Assembly: GCA_030428695.1 (NCBI GenBank)
Contig: JAUIEM010000022.1
Coordinates: 1 to 40,997, forward strand
Length of the DNA stretch: 40,997 nt
Reading direction: 5' to 3'
Origin: a bacterium
Lineage (GTDB): Bacteria; Planctomycetota; J058; JAJDCP01
Shown here: one piece after another, positions 40,997 through 40,997 of the stretch
Numbering within the stretch: the stretch's first letter is position 1
Layout: every line of letters begins with the position of its first letter
Translations under genes and position numbers: made by a program
Notes under the pieces: model-generated
The model's database searches: none
The model's input: the letters and a program-made list of their open reading frames with translations, nothing else
Told to the model about the DNA's origin: nothing

Positions 40997-40997
40997 G

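Overview
This window reads as a GC-rich, gene-dense chromosomal segment of a Gram-negative, outer-membrane-bearing bacterium. It carries a TolC-type outer-membrane protein, exported proteins with signal peptides, several Hanks-type Ser/Thr kinases (one fused to an FGE/sulfatase-modifying-factor-like module), and large secreted proteins built of ASH/choice-of-anchor-D repeats with a Cys-containing, Arg-rich C-terminal tail. That mix is most like Planctomycetota or Myxococcota; I cannot place it more exactly from sequence alone. No rRNA, tRNA, CRISPR array, transposase or phage gene is visible.

Layout. (1) 1-4118: the 3' part of a very large gene with a Vps62-like stretch, overlapping a small Ig-like protein gene. 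(2) 4243-9979: two convergent paralogous kinases, each with the same unrecognised N-terminal domain, a degenerate pseudokinase domain and an apparently active kinase domain; only the second has a zinc ribbon. (3) 10214-12205 (minus): recX, a metallophosphoesterase and an ABC-2-type permease in one run, divergent from a solitary parB (12296-13261). (4) 13607-18732 (plus): a membrane protein, an exported cyclophilin, a TolC-family protein and a divergent NAD+-dependent DNA ligase; the last three are closely packed. (5) 18742-18888: a 147-bp imperfect palindrome (MITE/REP-like) whose right end supplies the -35 hexamer of a promoter for a LapA-like membrane protein. (6) 19651-21933: a class III aminotransferase and a membrane protein. 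(7) 22031-27064 (minus): fatty-acid desaturase, sensor kinase, response regulator and a secreted ASH-repeat protein, all in one direction. (8) 27588-33203: two tandemly duplicated secreted proteins with different N-terminal domains, separated by a small minus-strand helical protein. (9) 33204-33852: a non-coding region packed with hairpins, two of which share an identical loop on different stems. (10) 33853-36330: a TPR-kinase-FGE-like fusion. (11) 36505-37713: an unknown gene and a coiled-coil PspA-like gene. (12) 38035-40898: two overlapping PAS-GGDEF-EAL genes, the first catalytically dead throughout and without an ordinary start codon.

The recurring theme is signalling proteins in which an active enzyme sits beside a degenerate copy: pseudokinase plus kinase in cis (twice), and pseudo-GGDEF/EAL plus GGDEF/EAL as a coupled gene pair. 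The strongest candidates for something undescribed are the kinase architecture with its shared N-terminal domain, the degenerate c-di-GMP pair, and the structured repeats at 18742-18888 and 33391-33747. Promoters listed were picked by eye as sigma70-like hexamers or extended -10 elements and are hypotheses.
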